Shown here: in pieces, positions 1-8,057 of the stretch
How positions within the stretch are numbered: the first letter of the stretch is position 1
How the letters are laid out: each line of letters begins with the position of its first letter
Assembly: GCF_900104155.1 (NCBI RefSeq)
Contig: NZ_FMYB01000027.1
Location: forward strand, 11,247 to 59,186
Reading direction: 5' to 3'
DNA: 47,940 nucleotides
From: Butyrivibrio sp. INlla16
GTDB lineage: Bacteria; Bacillota; Clostridia; Lachnospirales; Lachnospiraceae
Position numbers and translations under genes: made by a program
Notes under the pieces: model-generated
The model's database searches: none
What the model saw: only the letters and a program-made list of their open reading frames with translations
Told to the model about the DNA's origin: nothing

Positions 1-389
1 GTCACACCCTCTGGTATGCTTATGCTTGTAAGGCTTTCACACTGCCAGAATGCCCAGGCTCCAATGCTCGTCACTCCGTCGCAAATTACAACCTTGTTAA
101 TATTATTCCTGTCGTTATACCACGGGGCATGATTACCGCCGACATAATCTGTCATTTTTCCAGTACCACTGATGGTGAGCGTTCCGTTTTCAAGGGTCCA
201 TGTCAGCCCCTCCCCACATGTACCACTTAACGAGCCGTCAGACTCAGCTAATGCAGTCTGTCCGGATACATTATTCTCTCCCTTTGCATAAACTGTTTTT
301 GTAAAGAAAGATCCTTTCCCAAACAGTACTAGAAGCGCAGCTGTAATAATGGTCGTTGTGATTATTTTTGACCTGCACATTTTATTCAT
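1..389 (-). CDS. Exported BspA-type leucine-rich-repeat surface protein, N-terminal part
   Basis: Partial gene whose 3' end lies beyond the window edge; about 129 residues are visible. The start ATG (complement of 387-389) follows a GGGGAG ribosome site. The N-terminus is a basic, hydrophobic signal peptide (MNKMCRSK, then an Ile/Thr/Ala/Leu core, ending near VYAKG). It closely resembles the leader of the 746-aa protein encoded at 630-2870, so the two leaders are related. The mature part carries a WTLENGTLTISGTGKM module followed by VVICDGVTSIGAWAFW and SLTSISIPEGV, typical of BspA-like LRR_5 repeats in gut and rumen bacteria. A role in adhesion or surface binding is inferred from the family only. 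Confidence 0.85.
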   Translation of the reverse strand, partial: MNKMCRSKIITTTIITAALLVLFGKGSFFTKTVYAKGENNVSGQTALAESDGSLSGTCGEGLTWTLENGTLTISGTGKMTDYVGGNHAPWYNDRNNINKVVICDGVTSIGAWAFWQCESLTSISIPEGV

Positions 390-438
390 TTACAGTTCTC
401 CCCTCTTTATCAAGCTATTACCCCGGCAACTCCATTCT

Positions 439-560
439 GCGGCTACATACTTTGTTTTTGCTACGTTGTAGCCTCATTTTCGAGCCTTTTTGCCTATTCT
501 ATTTCTTCTTTTTCTTAAATTCCGCGGCTACATTCACTATTTTTGTCTACTTGTAGCCGC
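439..560. repeat. Two copies of a GGCTACA/TGTAGCC hairpin, 85 bp apart
   Basis: The 240-bp gap between two surface-protein genes holds two inverted repeats. The first pairs GGCTACA (441-447) with TGTAGCC (467-473). The second pairs GCGGCTACA (524-532) with TGTAGCCGC (552-560). Both have a 19-nt loop and similar flanks (a C/T-rich left side and a TTTC-AAG-type right side). Neither is followed by a strong T-run, so they do not look like simple terminators. Function unknown; they are one of several palindromic repeat families in this window. Confidence 0.7.
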
Positions 561-629
561 ACTTTCAAGTCATTTTAACCCTATATCCCTACATACCAAC
601 TTTCCTTGATGGCGCCAAGAATAGCAGTG

Positions 630-2870
630 TCAGTTAACGGTTACAGAAACTCTCTTAGCAAGGCCATTTACAGAGTAAACGTAAATTGTGCAATTACCCG
701 AATCTACTGCCGTTACTGTGCCATTCTTGTCGACAGTGGCAACGCCAGGATCAGTTGAAGCATAGCGTAGTTTTGCCGCATGACCATCGCCAACCTGTTT
801 CTTCTCTTTGCTTTCATACTTTAATGTAGCCTTTACTGCCACAGTTTCTCCCTTTGATAGTGTAAGTGCTTTGGTCGTAAGCTTTATCTCCTTGGGATTT
901 GTGTATTTCTTACTGTCCTTTCCTGCTACATGAGAAGATACTGTTTTGCCTACGCTGTTTCCGCTACCGTCATAAGCTGCTACGTAGATCTTTATATTCT
1001 TTTTTAGGTTCAGCTTCTTGCCTTTAAGCTTTTTGATCGTGACCTTATTGTTTGTGGTTGTTACCACCGGTTTCTTGGCATACTGGCTTCCGCAGTAAGT
1101 CATGTAAACTTCGTATTTTGATACGCCTTCTGTCTTATCCCAGGATATCCGGAAGTTGCCATTTTTCTGGACAACCTTTATTCCTGAGAAGAATATTCTT
1201 GCCACGACATTTTCTGTGGGTTCCTTAACTGGAGCTTCTACTTCTATTTTGGGGGCTTCCTCTTCTTTGGCTTTATAGGTATATGTGAAGGTCTTATCTT
1301 CATTAACAATCATTTCAGGTATAGGTTCAGTATCCCAACTACCCTCCTGATAGTTATTTCCGGGCTTGTTTCCAACTTCCGGAATCTGAGACTCAGCCAG
1401 CTTAAGTACATCGCCCTTATATCCGCTAAGTGTAACTTTTTTATCTGCGGTTGTTCCGTCATTCCAGGAACCGTTTATCACTTTGAAAATGACTTCATAT
1501 GATACAACAGGGATTTCATCCCATTGTGCATAGATAGTTTCATTTGAAGTAAAGACAGTATCCGTTGTAACCTGAGTTCCACCGCTTGCCTCCGTGCGCC
1601 ATCCTTTGAAAACATGCCTTGCATAATCAGGAGTTGGAAGAGATGTAAGTTTTCCATCTGCTCCTGTTGTCCCGCTCGTTGATGTTACAGTACCGCCATT
1701 AGCATCAAATGTGATGGTACAATAAGTCGGATCTGGCACCACGATAGATGTGGGCGCACTCGCAAAATCGGTTGCATTTCCGGTATTTTCATCTTCCGCA
1801 AGAATGTATGCATAATAGTCGGTTCCGCAGATTTTATCCGCATAAGCATCAGGGAGTGTAAAAGTTCCGCTTCCTGACGTACCACCCGACAGCTTCAGAT
1901 ATGTATATCCACTTGTTACCGCAGTTCCTGCAGAATATTCGCTGTCCATGATAAGTACTGATACCCTCGTTGCATCACCTGCACTTGTTCCTGTTAGCGT
2001 ATACGGTACGGTTATTGTTGTGCCGGCTCTCGTTACGGTACCCGGGGTGATATTCAGCTCGTCATCCGCAATTGTGAGCTTATACTCTGCCCCTGCGCTA
2101 CCTGCAGTTCCGGAGATTACAGATGAGAAGATTACTGATGACAGATTCAAATTGAAAGCGGGGCTCACACTATCGTCGTAATACACGTAGTAGTCGTCGA
2201 TAGTGCCCGATTCGTACACGTCGCCGACGAAGTAAGGATTACGAGAGTTAGGCGAGCGCAGAAACCACCAAGTTCCCGTTCCGGACTTCTTTCGCGTATC
2301 GTCAGAAGACTCTTTGTTTGCGTATCCATATGATGGTCTTGTTGCTTCCACGGCATCAAGAAGGAAAATATGTTCTCCCGCTAAAGGAGCATAATCAAGA
2401 TCTTGAAAACCGATTCCATCTCCGCTTGAAGCCGCACCTTTTGTACTTCTTGTAATAGCTGCATTCTCCTGTGCAGTGAATACATCTGTGTTTCCATAGA
2501 AATCATTTCCGTTAAGCCAACCTTTTATCTCGCTCCCTTCCCATTCATTGCTGTCATCATCAAAGCGCTTGTTTATGATTGTGCTGTCACAATCAAGGAG
2601 CATGGTTGTATTTGTATTGAACTGCGTAGCAGCTTTGTCAAGTACGCGATATTTCATAGCACTGCCGTCATAAGTACCGTAATACACATAACTCCATCCT
2701 CCGGCTCCCGGTGTAGGATTAGATATAGCTCCCGTACCGAGTCCTGAGATTGTTTTTTCGCTCTCTGCATGGACCGTTTTTGTATAGCTATTTCCTTTCC
2801 CGAACATTACTAACAGTGCAGCTATAATAATTGTCGCTGTGATTCTTTTTGACCTGAGCATTTTCTTCAT
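630..2870 (-). CDS. Exported modular surface protein: DUF6273-like domain, InlB-type repeat, Fn3-like and Big_2 Ig-like domains
   Basis: 746 residues, start preceded by GGGGAG. Residues 1-36 form a signal peptide ending at VHAES. Residues about 45-250 resemble the DUF6273 fold (YYGTYDGSAMKYRVLD, the WLNG motif, WFLRSPN, then VSPAFNLNLSSV). A middle Ig-like region (about 270-375) precedes a Listeria-Bacteroides (InlB-type) repeat with FDANGGTV and GWRTEASGGTQV at about 385-450. The C-terminal third is Lys-rich and Fn3-like (ISWDKTEGVSKYEVYMTY), followed by a Big_2 Ig-like domain (STDPGVATVDKNGTVTAV) that ends the protein. No LPxTG or membrane anchor is visible, so attachment may be through the basic domains. 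Function is inferred to be extracellular binding. Confidence 0.85.
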   Translation of the reverse strand: MKKMLRSKRITATIIIAALLVMFGKGNSYTKTVHAESEKTISGLGTGAISNPTPGAGGWSYVYYGTYDGSAMKYRVLDKAATQFNTNTTMLLDCDSTIINKRFDDDSNEWEGSEIKGWLNGNDFYGNTDVFTAQENAAITRSTKGAASSGDGIGFQDLDYAPLAGEHIFLLDAVEATRPSYGYANKESSDDTRKKSGTGTWWFLRSPNSRNPYFVGDVYESGTIDDYYVYYDDSVSPAFNLNLSSVIFSSVISGTAGSAGAEYKLTIADDELNITPGTVTRAGTTITVPYTLTGTSAGDATRVSVLIMDSEYSAGTAVTSGYTYLKLSGGTSGSGTFTLPDAYADKICGTDYYAYILAEDENTGNATDFASAPTSIVVPDPTYCTITFDANGGTVTSTSGTTGADGKLTSLPTPDYARHVFKGWRTEASGGTQVTTDTVFTSNETIYAQWDEIPVVSYEVIFKVINGSWNDGTTADKKVTLSGYKGDVLKLAESQIPEVGNKPGNNYQEGSWDTEPIPEMIVNEDKTFTYTYKAKEEEAPKIEVEAPVKEPTENVVARIFFSGIKVVQKNGNFRISWDKTEGVSKYEVYMTYCGSQYAKKPVVTTTNNKVTIKKLKGKKLNLKKNIKIYVAAYDGSGNSVGKTVSSHVAGKDSKKYTNPKEIKLTTKALTLSKGETVAVKATLKYESKEKKQVGDGHAAKLRYASTDPGVATVDKNGTVTAVDSGNCTIYVYSVNGLAKRVSVTVN

Positions 2871-2933
2871 TTACATTTCTCCCCTCATTTTTAAGCTTTA
2901 CCTTTTGACATATTAAAGCGAATACTACGCGCC

Positions 2934-3239
2934 TCATTTCTCACGATTTTTCCTATACTTCAATATCCAGACTGTTATGCCGACTCCGACGACGAATGCT
3001 ACGGCTGCCACAAGGACATAGCCGCCGGCTTCATGTGAAAGCAGGAATGAACCGTAGGCACTCTGCCCGTTCACGTTATACCCGGCACCGCCGAACCAGC
3101 CGATGGCTAATACCAGCGCAGCCATGATGCAGCTTGCACATATTGAAATGACGGTTGCAGCTCCCTTCGCATTTTGCCTTTTTAAATTACGTCCGCGCTT
3201 CATTACCTCAGCAAAGGCTTCTTCCTTTGTTTGTTTCAT
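2934..3239 (-). CDS. Small two-helix membrane protein at the end of the sigma-factor operon
   Basis: 101 residues from the ATG at 3239, chosen because GGAGGAAAAA lies directly upstream; a longer in-frame ORF to 3275 lacks a ribosome site. The N-terminal 30 residues are charged (MKQTKEEAFAEVMKRGRNLK). Two hydrophobic segments follow (VISICASCIMAALVLAIGW and YVLVAAVAFVVGVGITVWIL), then a basic tail. It is not recognised as a known family. Its position after the PrsW-like protease, together with a soluble head and TM helices, makes it a candidate partner or substrate in the sigma-factor circuit (inference). Confidence 0.7.
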   Translation of the reverse strand: MKQTKEEAFAEVMKRGRNLKRQNAKGAATVISICASCIMAALVLAIGWFGGAGYNVNGQSAYGSFLLSHEAGGYVLVAAVAFVVGVGITVWILKYRKNREK

Positions 3240-3323
3240 TTTTTCCTCCAATCTTATGGTGTGAATTTCATACATTCCATCTGAAAGGTGTTTCTATATA
3301 TTTAGTTGCAAAAAATTTGGATT

Positions 3324-3962
3324 TTACCCCTCTAAAAAAAAGAAAATTTCGCTTGCGAAAAAAAGAAGCAGCACAATGGCTGCTCCAAGAGGAAGAATAT
3401 AACCTATATATGAAGATATGCCCGGTTCTGAGACCAGAAGATTATATAGTGCGTGGAAAGATACGGAGATGCTTAGTGCTCCGACGACAACAGGGAATGT
3501 AGCCGCCTTGTAACGGCGTAGTGCCACAAGGGCAAGGGATAGTGCATATATGCTCACGACATGCATAACACCGGCTGCGAAGCCTCTTATAAGCACGTAT
3601 ACAAGGCTTCCCGAACCGCCCGATATGATATGACAACAGTTTTCAAAGGTAGAAAATCCGGCACCGGTTCCAACGGCAATTAGCCTCAGTTCTTCATCTT
3701 CCGAATCAAAAAGGAGCATGGCGAAAAGTACCGGCATGAACTTGATAATCTCTTCAGTGATGGGTGAGATAAATATGGAAGTCTCCTCCGCATCCATCGC
3801 TAAAGACATTTCAAGAAAACCTCCGATATATGCACTGACAAGGCAAAGCAGCATTCCAATGACGAATGATGCTACAATTTTACGAGCACTTCCCTTTACA
3901 AAAAAGGCGGTTATGACAAGAGGCACCGCTATGCATATGAGAATGTTTTCCGGATATATCAT
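3324..3962 (-). CDS. PrsW-type glutamic intramembrane protease
   Basis: 212 residues, polytopic (about seven hydrophobic segments). PrsW-like motifs are visible in order: EExxK (TEEIIKFMPVLF, about residue 69), ENxxH (FSTFENCCHII), a His in GVMHVVS, and SFHALYNLL near the C-terminus. PrsW proteases carry out site-1 cleavage of anti-sigma factors (B. subtilis PrsW acts on RsiW). The gene overlaps the upstream membrane-protein gene by 4 bp, and an ECF sigma factor heads the same operon. That supports a role in regulated proteolysis, although no classical zinc-finger anti-sigma gene is present here. Confidence 0.85.
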   Translation of the reverse strand: MIYPENILICIAVPLVITAFFVKGSARKIVASFVIGMLLCLVSAYIGGFLEMSLAMDAEETSIFISPITEEIIKFMPVLFAMLLFDSEDEELRLIAVGTGAGFSTFENCCHIISGGSGSLVYVLIRGFAAGVMHVVSIYALSLALVALRRYKAATFPVVVGALSISVSFHALYNLLVSEPGISSYIGYILPLGAAIVLLLFFASEIFFFLEG

Positions 3963-4789
3963 GATATGCCTCCGATCTCAGGCTGCTCCATGGCTGGCTT
4001 TTTGTCATCCACGACATGAAGGACAGTACTAAACATCAGCAGGATCGCTGCCATTTGCAGGAAAAGACCAATGTTATAGAACCAGCCACCGCTCATATCC
4101 AATACCACTATGGTCCAAAAGAAAAGCGCAAATGACTGAAAAAGAAGTGTCTCCGGTGCCAGACCTTTTCTGCGGGAATTTATATTTTTGATGAACATTA
4201 AGAGTGTACTGACATCAAGTATCCCATAGTTAATGGTGTATAGGATCTGTGCCGTGCCCTTACTTACAAAAAGACCTGTGGCTTGCAGGATGATAACAGC
4301 CGCGCAAATTGCGACCGCAAAGTATGTTTCTGTTTTGGACAGTGCCTTATTGATTCTCATTCCGCGTAGCAGTACATATAAGAAATACATATATGGAAGC
4401 GTGAAAATGATATCCTGAATCCACTCGCCAGACCATGCAATCCAGAGGCATATACAACCGCCTAAGAATGCGATATTGAATACAATCTCCGATACCTTTA
4501 CGGAGACATTTTTATCAATCCTCGTTGACATCGCAGAACCCAGAAGCAGCATGGTCGCACATATCGCGATCTCATTTGCGGCAAAAGGCATCCACTTATC
4601 GGGGCGCAGGAAATCATATGCAACCCAGTATATATCATCGAGCGCGTAAGCCACCATCGCAAAAATGAAGAAAGTCACAAAGAGACCCCTGGGATTCTTT
4701 GTCTTCCTAGTCATGACCACAATGATCATAACCAAGACAGGAATCAGCACGATATTCAGGATGATCTCCCATATCTTCACTACGCTCAT
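3959..4789 (-). CDS. Polytopic membrane protein of the ECF sigma operon
   Basis: 276 residues with about eight hydrophobic segments beginning at residue 7 (WEIILNIVLIPVLVMIIVV). There is no recognisable catalytic or transporter motif. Its start overlaps the stop of the 33-aa ORF upstream (ATGA) and its end overlaps the protease gene, so translation of the three is probably coupled. It could be the sensory or anti-sigma-like membrane component; this is inferred from gene order only. Confidence 0.75.
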   Translation of the reverse strand: MSVVKIWEIILNIVLIPVLVMIIVVMTRKTKNPRGLFVTFFIFAMVAYALDDIYWVAYDFLRPDKWMPFAANEIAICATMLLLGSAMSTRIDKNVSVKVSEIVFNIAFLGGCICLWIAWSGEWIQDIIFTLPYMYFLYVLLRGMRINKALSKTETYFAVAICAAVIILQATGLFVSKGTAQILYTINYGILDVSTLLMFIKNINSRRKGLAPETLLFQSFALFFWTIVVLDMSGGWFYNIGLFLQMAAILLMFSTVLHVVDDKKPAMEQPEIGGIS

Positions 4790-4887
4790 TTTTTATCCAT
4801 CTCTCTTATTGTTCTAATATGCACGCTAAGAAGCGTCACAAGCACGCCGAGTGTAAAACCCAGTATGCTGACTATCACATATCCCAT
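4786..4887 (-). CDS. 33-aa single-pass membrane peptide
   Basis: Short ORF encoding MGYVIVSILGFTLGVLVT, LLSVHIRTIREMDKK. One hydrophobic helix (residues 3-22) is followed by a positively charged tail. An AAAGGA ribosome site lies upstream and the stop overlaps the start of the next gene (ATGA). It lies between the ECF sigma factor and the membrane genes. The coupling and clean amphipathic layout argue that it is real. Function unknown; a membrane tether or modulator of the sigma factor is one possibility. Confidence 0.65.
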   Translation of the reverse strand: MGYVIVSILGFTLGVLVTLLSVHIRTIREMDKK

Positions 4888-4934
4888 CTTAGATTTCCTT
4901 TCGCATCCATGCTTGGGGGCGGCAACCTTATCGC

Positions 4935-5495
4935 CTATAGAAATTCCTGAGCTGTAAGAATATCCCGCAGCCTGTTCTTTCCTCTGTCTGTCAGCTTATA
5001 AATCTGCCGAATACTCTTTTTCATCACCTGGCTTATCTGCCCTGTATCCATGCCCTCAAAACACTTAAGATACAGCACCATCCGCTGATCCGCAGAGAGT
5101 CTGCCCAGTGCTTTGTACAGCTCCTTGTTCTTTTCATCCTTCAGGAGCACATTCTCAGGAATGTCGATCTTATCTGCAGCTTTTTCCTCGTCTTCATCTA
5201 ATCTTTCGGTTATGCGATTTTTACGGAGAAAAAGGTAAGCATTATTTTTCGCAACAGCGTATAGCCATGTCTTAAAGCCGGCTCCGCCTCTTGCCTTGTA
5301 CCGGGCTGATCCTGCGATGACTGCAGCAAAACAGTCCATCATGATTTCCTCTGCATCGTCGGCATTATGAACAATTCCACTTATGAAAAAAGTCAGAGAT
5401 TCACAATACTTTTCAAAGAGGATGTGCATCGCATCTTCATCATCTTCCGTTATGAATTTTGTATATAATTCTTCATCCGTTCGGTCGATTTCCAT
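4935..5495 (-). CDS. ECF-type RNA polymerase sigma factor
   Basis: 186 residues. Sigma region 2 spans about residues 20-90 (AMHILFEKYCESLTFF, then DAEEIMMDCFAAVIAG and FKTWLYAVAKNNAYLFLRK). After an acidic linker comes region 4 at about 125-180 (ALGRLSADQRMVLYLKCFEG, then ISQVMKKSIRQIYKLTDRGK), a helix-turn-helix. There is no C-terminal extension. It heads an operon with membrane proteins and a PrsW-like protease, so activity is probably released by membrane proteolysis (inference). The ribosome site is weak (AGGTTGAAGA). Confidence 0.93.
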   Translation of the reverse strand: MEIDRTDEELYTKFITEDDEDAMHILFEKYCESLTFFISGIVHNADDAEEIMMDCFAAVIAGSARYKARGGAGFKTWLYAVAKNNAYLFLRKNRITERLDEDEEKAADKIDIPENVLLKDEKNKELYKALGRLSADQRMVLYLKCFEGMDTGQISQVMKKSIRQIYKLTDRGKNRLRDILTAQEFL

Positions 5496-5608
5496 TCTTC
5501 AACCTATATGCCCCTCAATCAGAAACTAATACCTCATACCATTTGGCTCATTCGCTTTTCAGGTTAGAAAGAACCAATATTATTATATCCGAGAATGGAA
5601 ACTTTGTG

Positions 5609-5652
5609 GCTACGGAATATGAATATCTCAGTACATATTTCGTAGTTGACAA
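5609..5652. repeat. Palindromic repeat GGCTACGGAATATG...CATATTTCGTAGTTGACAA, copy 1
   Basis: A 44-bp sequence whose arms match a second copy at 10783-10827: GGCTACGGAATATGAA on the left and CATATTTCGTAGTTGACAA on the right. The central 8-10 bases differ. The arms form a hairpin (CTACGRAATATG stem). The right edge supplies TTGACA, which here serves as the -35 of a plausible promoter for the lipoprotein gene at 5722. Confidence 0.75.
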
Positions 5653-5694
5653 CAAAATTCAACTGTGCTATTACTGTACTACAGTGACTAGTAC
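5646..5694 (+). promoter_or_regulatory. Promoter of the giant lipoprotein gene with a nearby dyad
   Basis: TTGACA (5646-5651) and TATTAC (5669-5674) are separated by 17 bp. An inverted repeat GTACT-N9-AGTAC (5676-5694) overlaps the expected transcription start and could be a repressor site. The -35 hexamer is the edge of the palindromic repeat at 5609-5652. Confidence 0.5.
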
Positions 5695-5721
5695 ACTTAA
5701 TACATGTTCGAGGAGAATAGT

Positions 5722-7998
5722 ATGAAAAGAGAAAAGATTATCAGAGGAATAGCCATAGTAACAGCGTGTTCCATGGCATTTTTATGTGCGTGCGGTAAGA
5801 AGAAAGAACAAACGGTTATCAGCACCACGACGGCTGCTACTGAAGCTGACAACAGAGATTGCATTTATAATCTTGAGAATATAGAACTGCCTACTGAGGG
5901 AAAATACAGCCTAAATGCCATGAATAAGGGGAAGGATTACTTTTTCCTTATAGCCAATATGTATGACACAGAGACATCCGAAAAGAAGCTCTTCAAGGTT
6001 GCACTGAAATCGGGCGAGATTTCCGAGATACCCTTTGAGCTTTCCGAAAACACGGAAATCGATAATTTAGTCTGTGATAACAAGGACAATGTCTATATTT
6101 TTACAGCTAAGTATGACAGCAGCGATGAAGAAGACTCTGCAGTAAAAACCAATGCGGCCCTTATGAAGCTTTCACCCGATGGAGAGAAAATCTGGGAAGC
6201 TCTGCTTACAGAGGAAGATACAAATAATTACATCAATTCCGTTGCATACGAGAAGGATAAGGGAATAATGACCTGCGCCGGCGGCAATATCTCCCTCTAC
6301 GACGAGGAAACAGGCGCAGGTGAAGTGGTTTTGAAGACAGACGACAGCGAGAACTATTTTTACGGACGCATTTTTAATTCCAACGATGGCGATGTATATC
6401 TGTCAAATGAAGACTGGAGTGAAAATGGCAGATACATCGTTAAAAAATACAATCAGGGCACCAAGGAGTTTGACGAGGAAGTATCCCTCCCTGACGGTGT
6501 TTCCATAAGCTATTTATATCCCGGTGAATCTTACGATTTTTACTATGAAGATTATGCGAAAATTGAAGCATTCAATTTGGGTGATGAAGAGACGACGCTT
6601 ATCTGCGATTATACTTCTTCTGATATCCTATCCTGCTATATGAATTATATCTGTGAGGCTCCGGATGGAAAATTCTATGTAGTTGACCTCGATGAGAATG
6701 GCGAATCTGCCCTGGGATGTATGACCAAGGTTAATGGCGACGAAATCAGCGATAAGCAGATCATAACTCTTGGCGCTGTTTATCTGTCTGATTCTATCAG
6801 ATCTCAGGTGGTGAAATTCAATAAAAACAGCGATAACTATAAAATCCAGATAGTCGATTACGGTGAGAACCAGACAGAAGACACCCTGGATGCATATAAT
6901 GAAATATTAAAGCAGATCGGCCTTGATCTTACTCAGGGGTGCGGCCCGGATATGCTCGTAGTTGATTTTGATATGCCGCTTGAGAGTTACATTGAGAAAG
7001 GTGCCCTTGAGCCTCTGGACTCATATTTTGACAACGATCCCGAGGTTAATACTTCGGATTTTTTGGAAAATGTCATGGCCTCTACAAAGTTTAATGATAA
7101 GATGTACACTATTCTGCCGCTTTTTGGAATTGATACCTGCATCGCATCTAAGGATATAGTCGGCGATCAGACGGTTACCCTCTCAAACTACGAAGATATA
7201 TGCAAGGCCAATAACATGGATCCGCAGCTTGGAATGGGATATCAGACCAGAGATATGGCAACCAATCTTTACTCCACCATCGGCAATACATTTGTGGATT
7301 ATGAAAATGGCACCTGTAATTTTAATTCTGAGGATTTCGTCAGCTTCTTGCAATTTATGAAGCAGTTTCCTGCTGATGATGAAGAGCTGGGCATTGATTA
7401 TGAAGATTTCGAAACCTATTACCGGGAGAAAAAATCTCTTCTTTATGAGTATTACATAACTTCCTTTGAAGATTATCAGATCCTGAAAAAGGGATACTTT
7501 GGCTCAGAGGTGGAGTTCAACGGATTCCCCACAGCGGATGGCGGAAAATCCTTCATCAGACCCTTTGTCAGGCTGGCAATGAATCATGATTCCAAGAATA
7601 AGGAAGCTGCGTGGGACTTCATGAGGACCTTTATGATGGATGATTATCAAAAAAGTGTCGACTGGGGACTGCCTATCAGAAAAAGTGCTTTTGAGGAGCT
7701 GGCTGCCAAGGCGCAGGAAAAGCCATATTATATCGATGAAAACGGGAAAAAGGTAGAAAGTAACAGCATTTGGGAGATTGGCGATGTTGAAGTTGAAATA
7801 ACCGAGCTTTCCAGCGAAGAAACAAAGCAGGTTGAGGAGTTTATCGAATCTGTTTCGAACCCTCTAAGTAATGAGCAGAAAATAAATGACATTATTTCCG
7901 AAGAAGCCGGTGCTTTTTACGAAGGCCAGAAAACCGCAGAAGAAGTCGCTGATATTATTCAGAGCAGAGTATTGCTATATCTTAGTGAAAATATGTAA
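5722..7998 (+). CDS. Large extracellular solute-binding-type lipoprotein
   Basis: 758 residues from the ATG at 5722, chosen because AGGAG lies 6 bases upstream. A lipoprotein signal peptide ends at FLCAC (acylated Cys near residue 24-26). The first ~330 residues are rich in propeller-like strands (ALMKLSPDGEKIWEALL, VYLSNEDW). The C-terminal ~400 residues look like a family 1 extracellular solute-binding domain (SIRSQVVKFNKNSDNYKIQI, then GCGPDMLVVDFDMPLESYIE, GALEPLDSYF, KNKEAAWDFMRTFM). Such proteins normally feed sugar ABC transporters, but no permease or ATPase gene is nearby, so it may serve as a sensor or an orphan binding protein. A terminator follows at 8014. Confidence 0.85.
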   Translation: MKREKIIRGIAIVTACSMAFLCACGKKKEQTVISTTTAATEADNRDCIYNLENIELPTEGKYSLNAMNKGKDYFFLIANMYDTETSEKKLFKVALKSGEISEIPFELSENTEIDNLVCDNKDNVYIFTAKYDSSDEEDSAVKTNAALMKLSPDGEKIWEALLTEEDTNNYINSVAYEKDKGIMTCAGGNISLYDEETGAGEVVLKTDDSENYFYGRIFNSNDGDVYLSNEDWSENGRYIVKKYNQGTKEFDEEVSLPDGVSISYLYPGESYDFYYEDYAKIEAFNLGDEETTLICDYTSSDILSCYMNYICEAPDGKFYVVDLDENGESALGCMTKVNGDEISDKQIITLGAVYLSDSIRSQVVKFNKNSDNYKIQIVDYGENQTEDTLDAYNEILKQIGLDLTQGCGPDMLVVDFDMPLESYIEKGALEPLDSYFDNDPEVNTSDFLENVMASTKFNDKMYTILPLFGIDTCIASKDIVGDQTVTLSNYEDICKANNMDPQLGMGYQTRDMATNLYSTIGNTFVDYENGTCNFNSEDFVSFLQFMKQFPADDEELGIDYEDFETYYREKKSLLYEYYITSFEDYQILKKGYFGSEVEFNGFPTADGGKSFIRPFVRLAMNHDSKNKEAAWDFMRTFMMDDYQKSVDWGLPIRKSAFEELAAKAQEKPYYIDENGKKVESNSIWEIGDVEVEITELSSEETKQVEEFIESVSNPLSNEQKINDIISEEAGAFYEGQKTAEEVADIIQSRVLLYLSENM

Positions 7999-8013
7999 GG
8001 GTGATTATTATGT

Positions 8014-8046
8014 AAAAGCGGAGGTGTTTTGGTACCTCCGCTCTTT
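8014..8046. terminator. Bidirectional terminator between convergent genes
   Basis: AGCGGAGGT (8017-8025) pairs perfectly with ACCTCCGCT (8034-8042). A-rich and T-rich flanks allow function on both strands. The same GCGGAGGT/ACCTCCGC stem occurs at 10716-10751 and 13687-13709. Confidence 0.85.
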
Positions 8047-8057
8047 CGATGCTATTC

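Noticed and set aside
5722..7998. Complete sugar ABC transporter locus around the large lipoprotein
   Set aside because: No permease or ATPase gene is present on either side.
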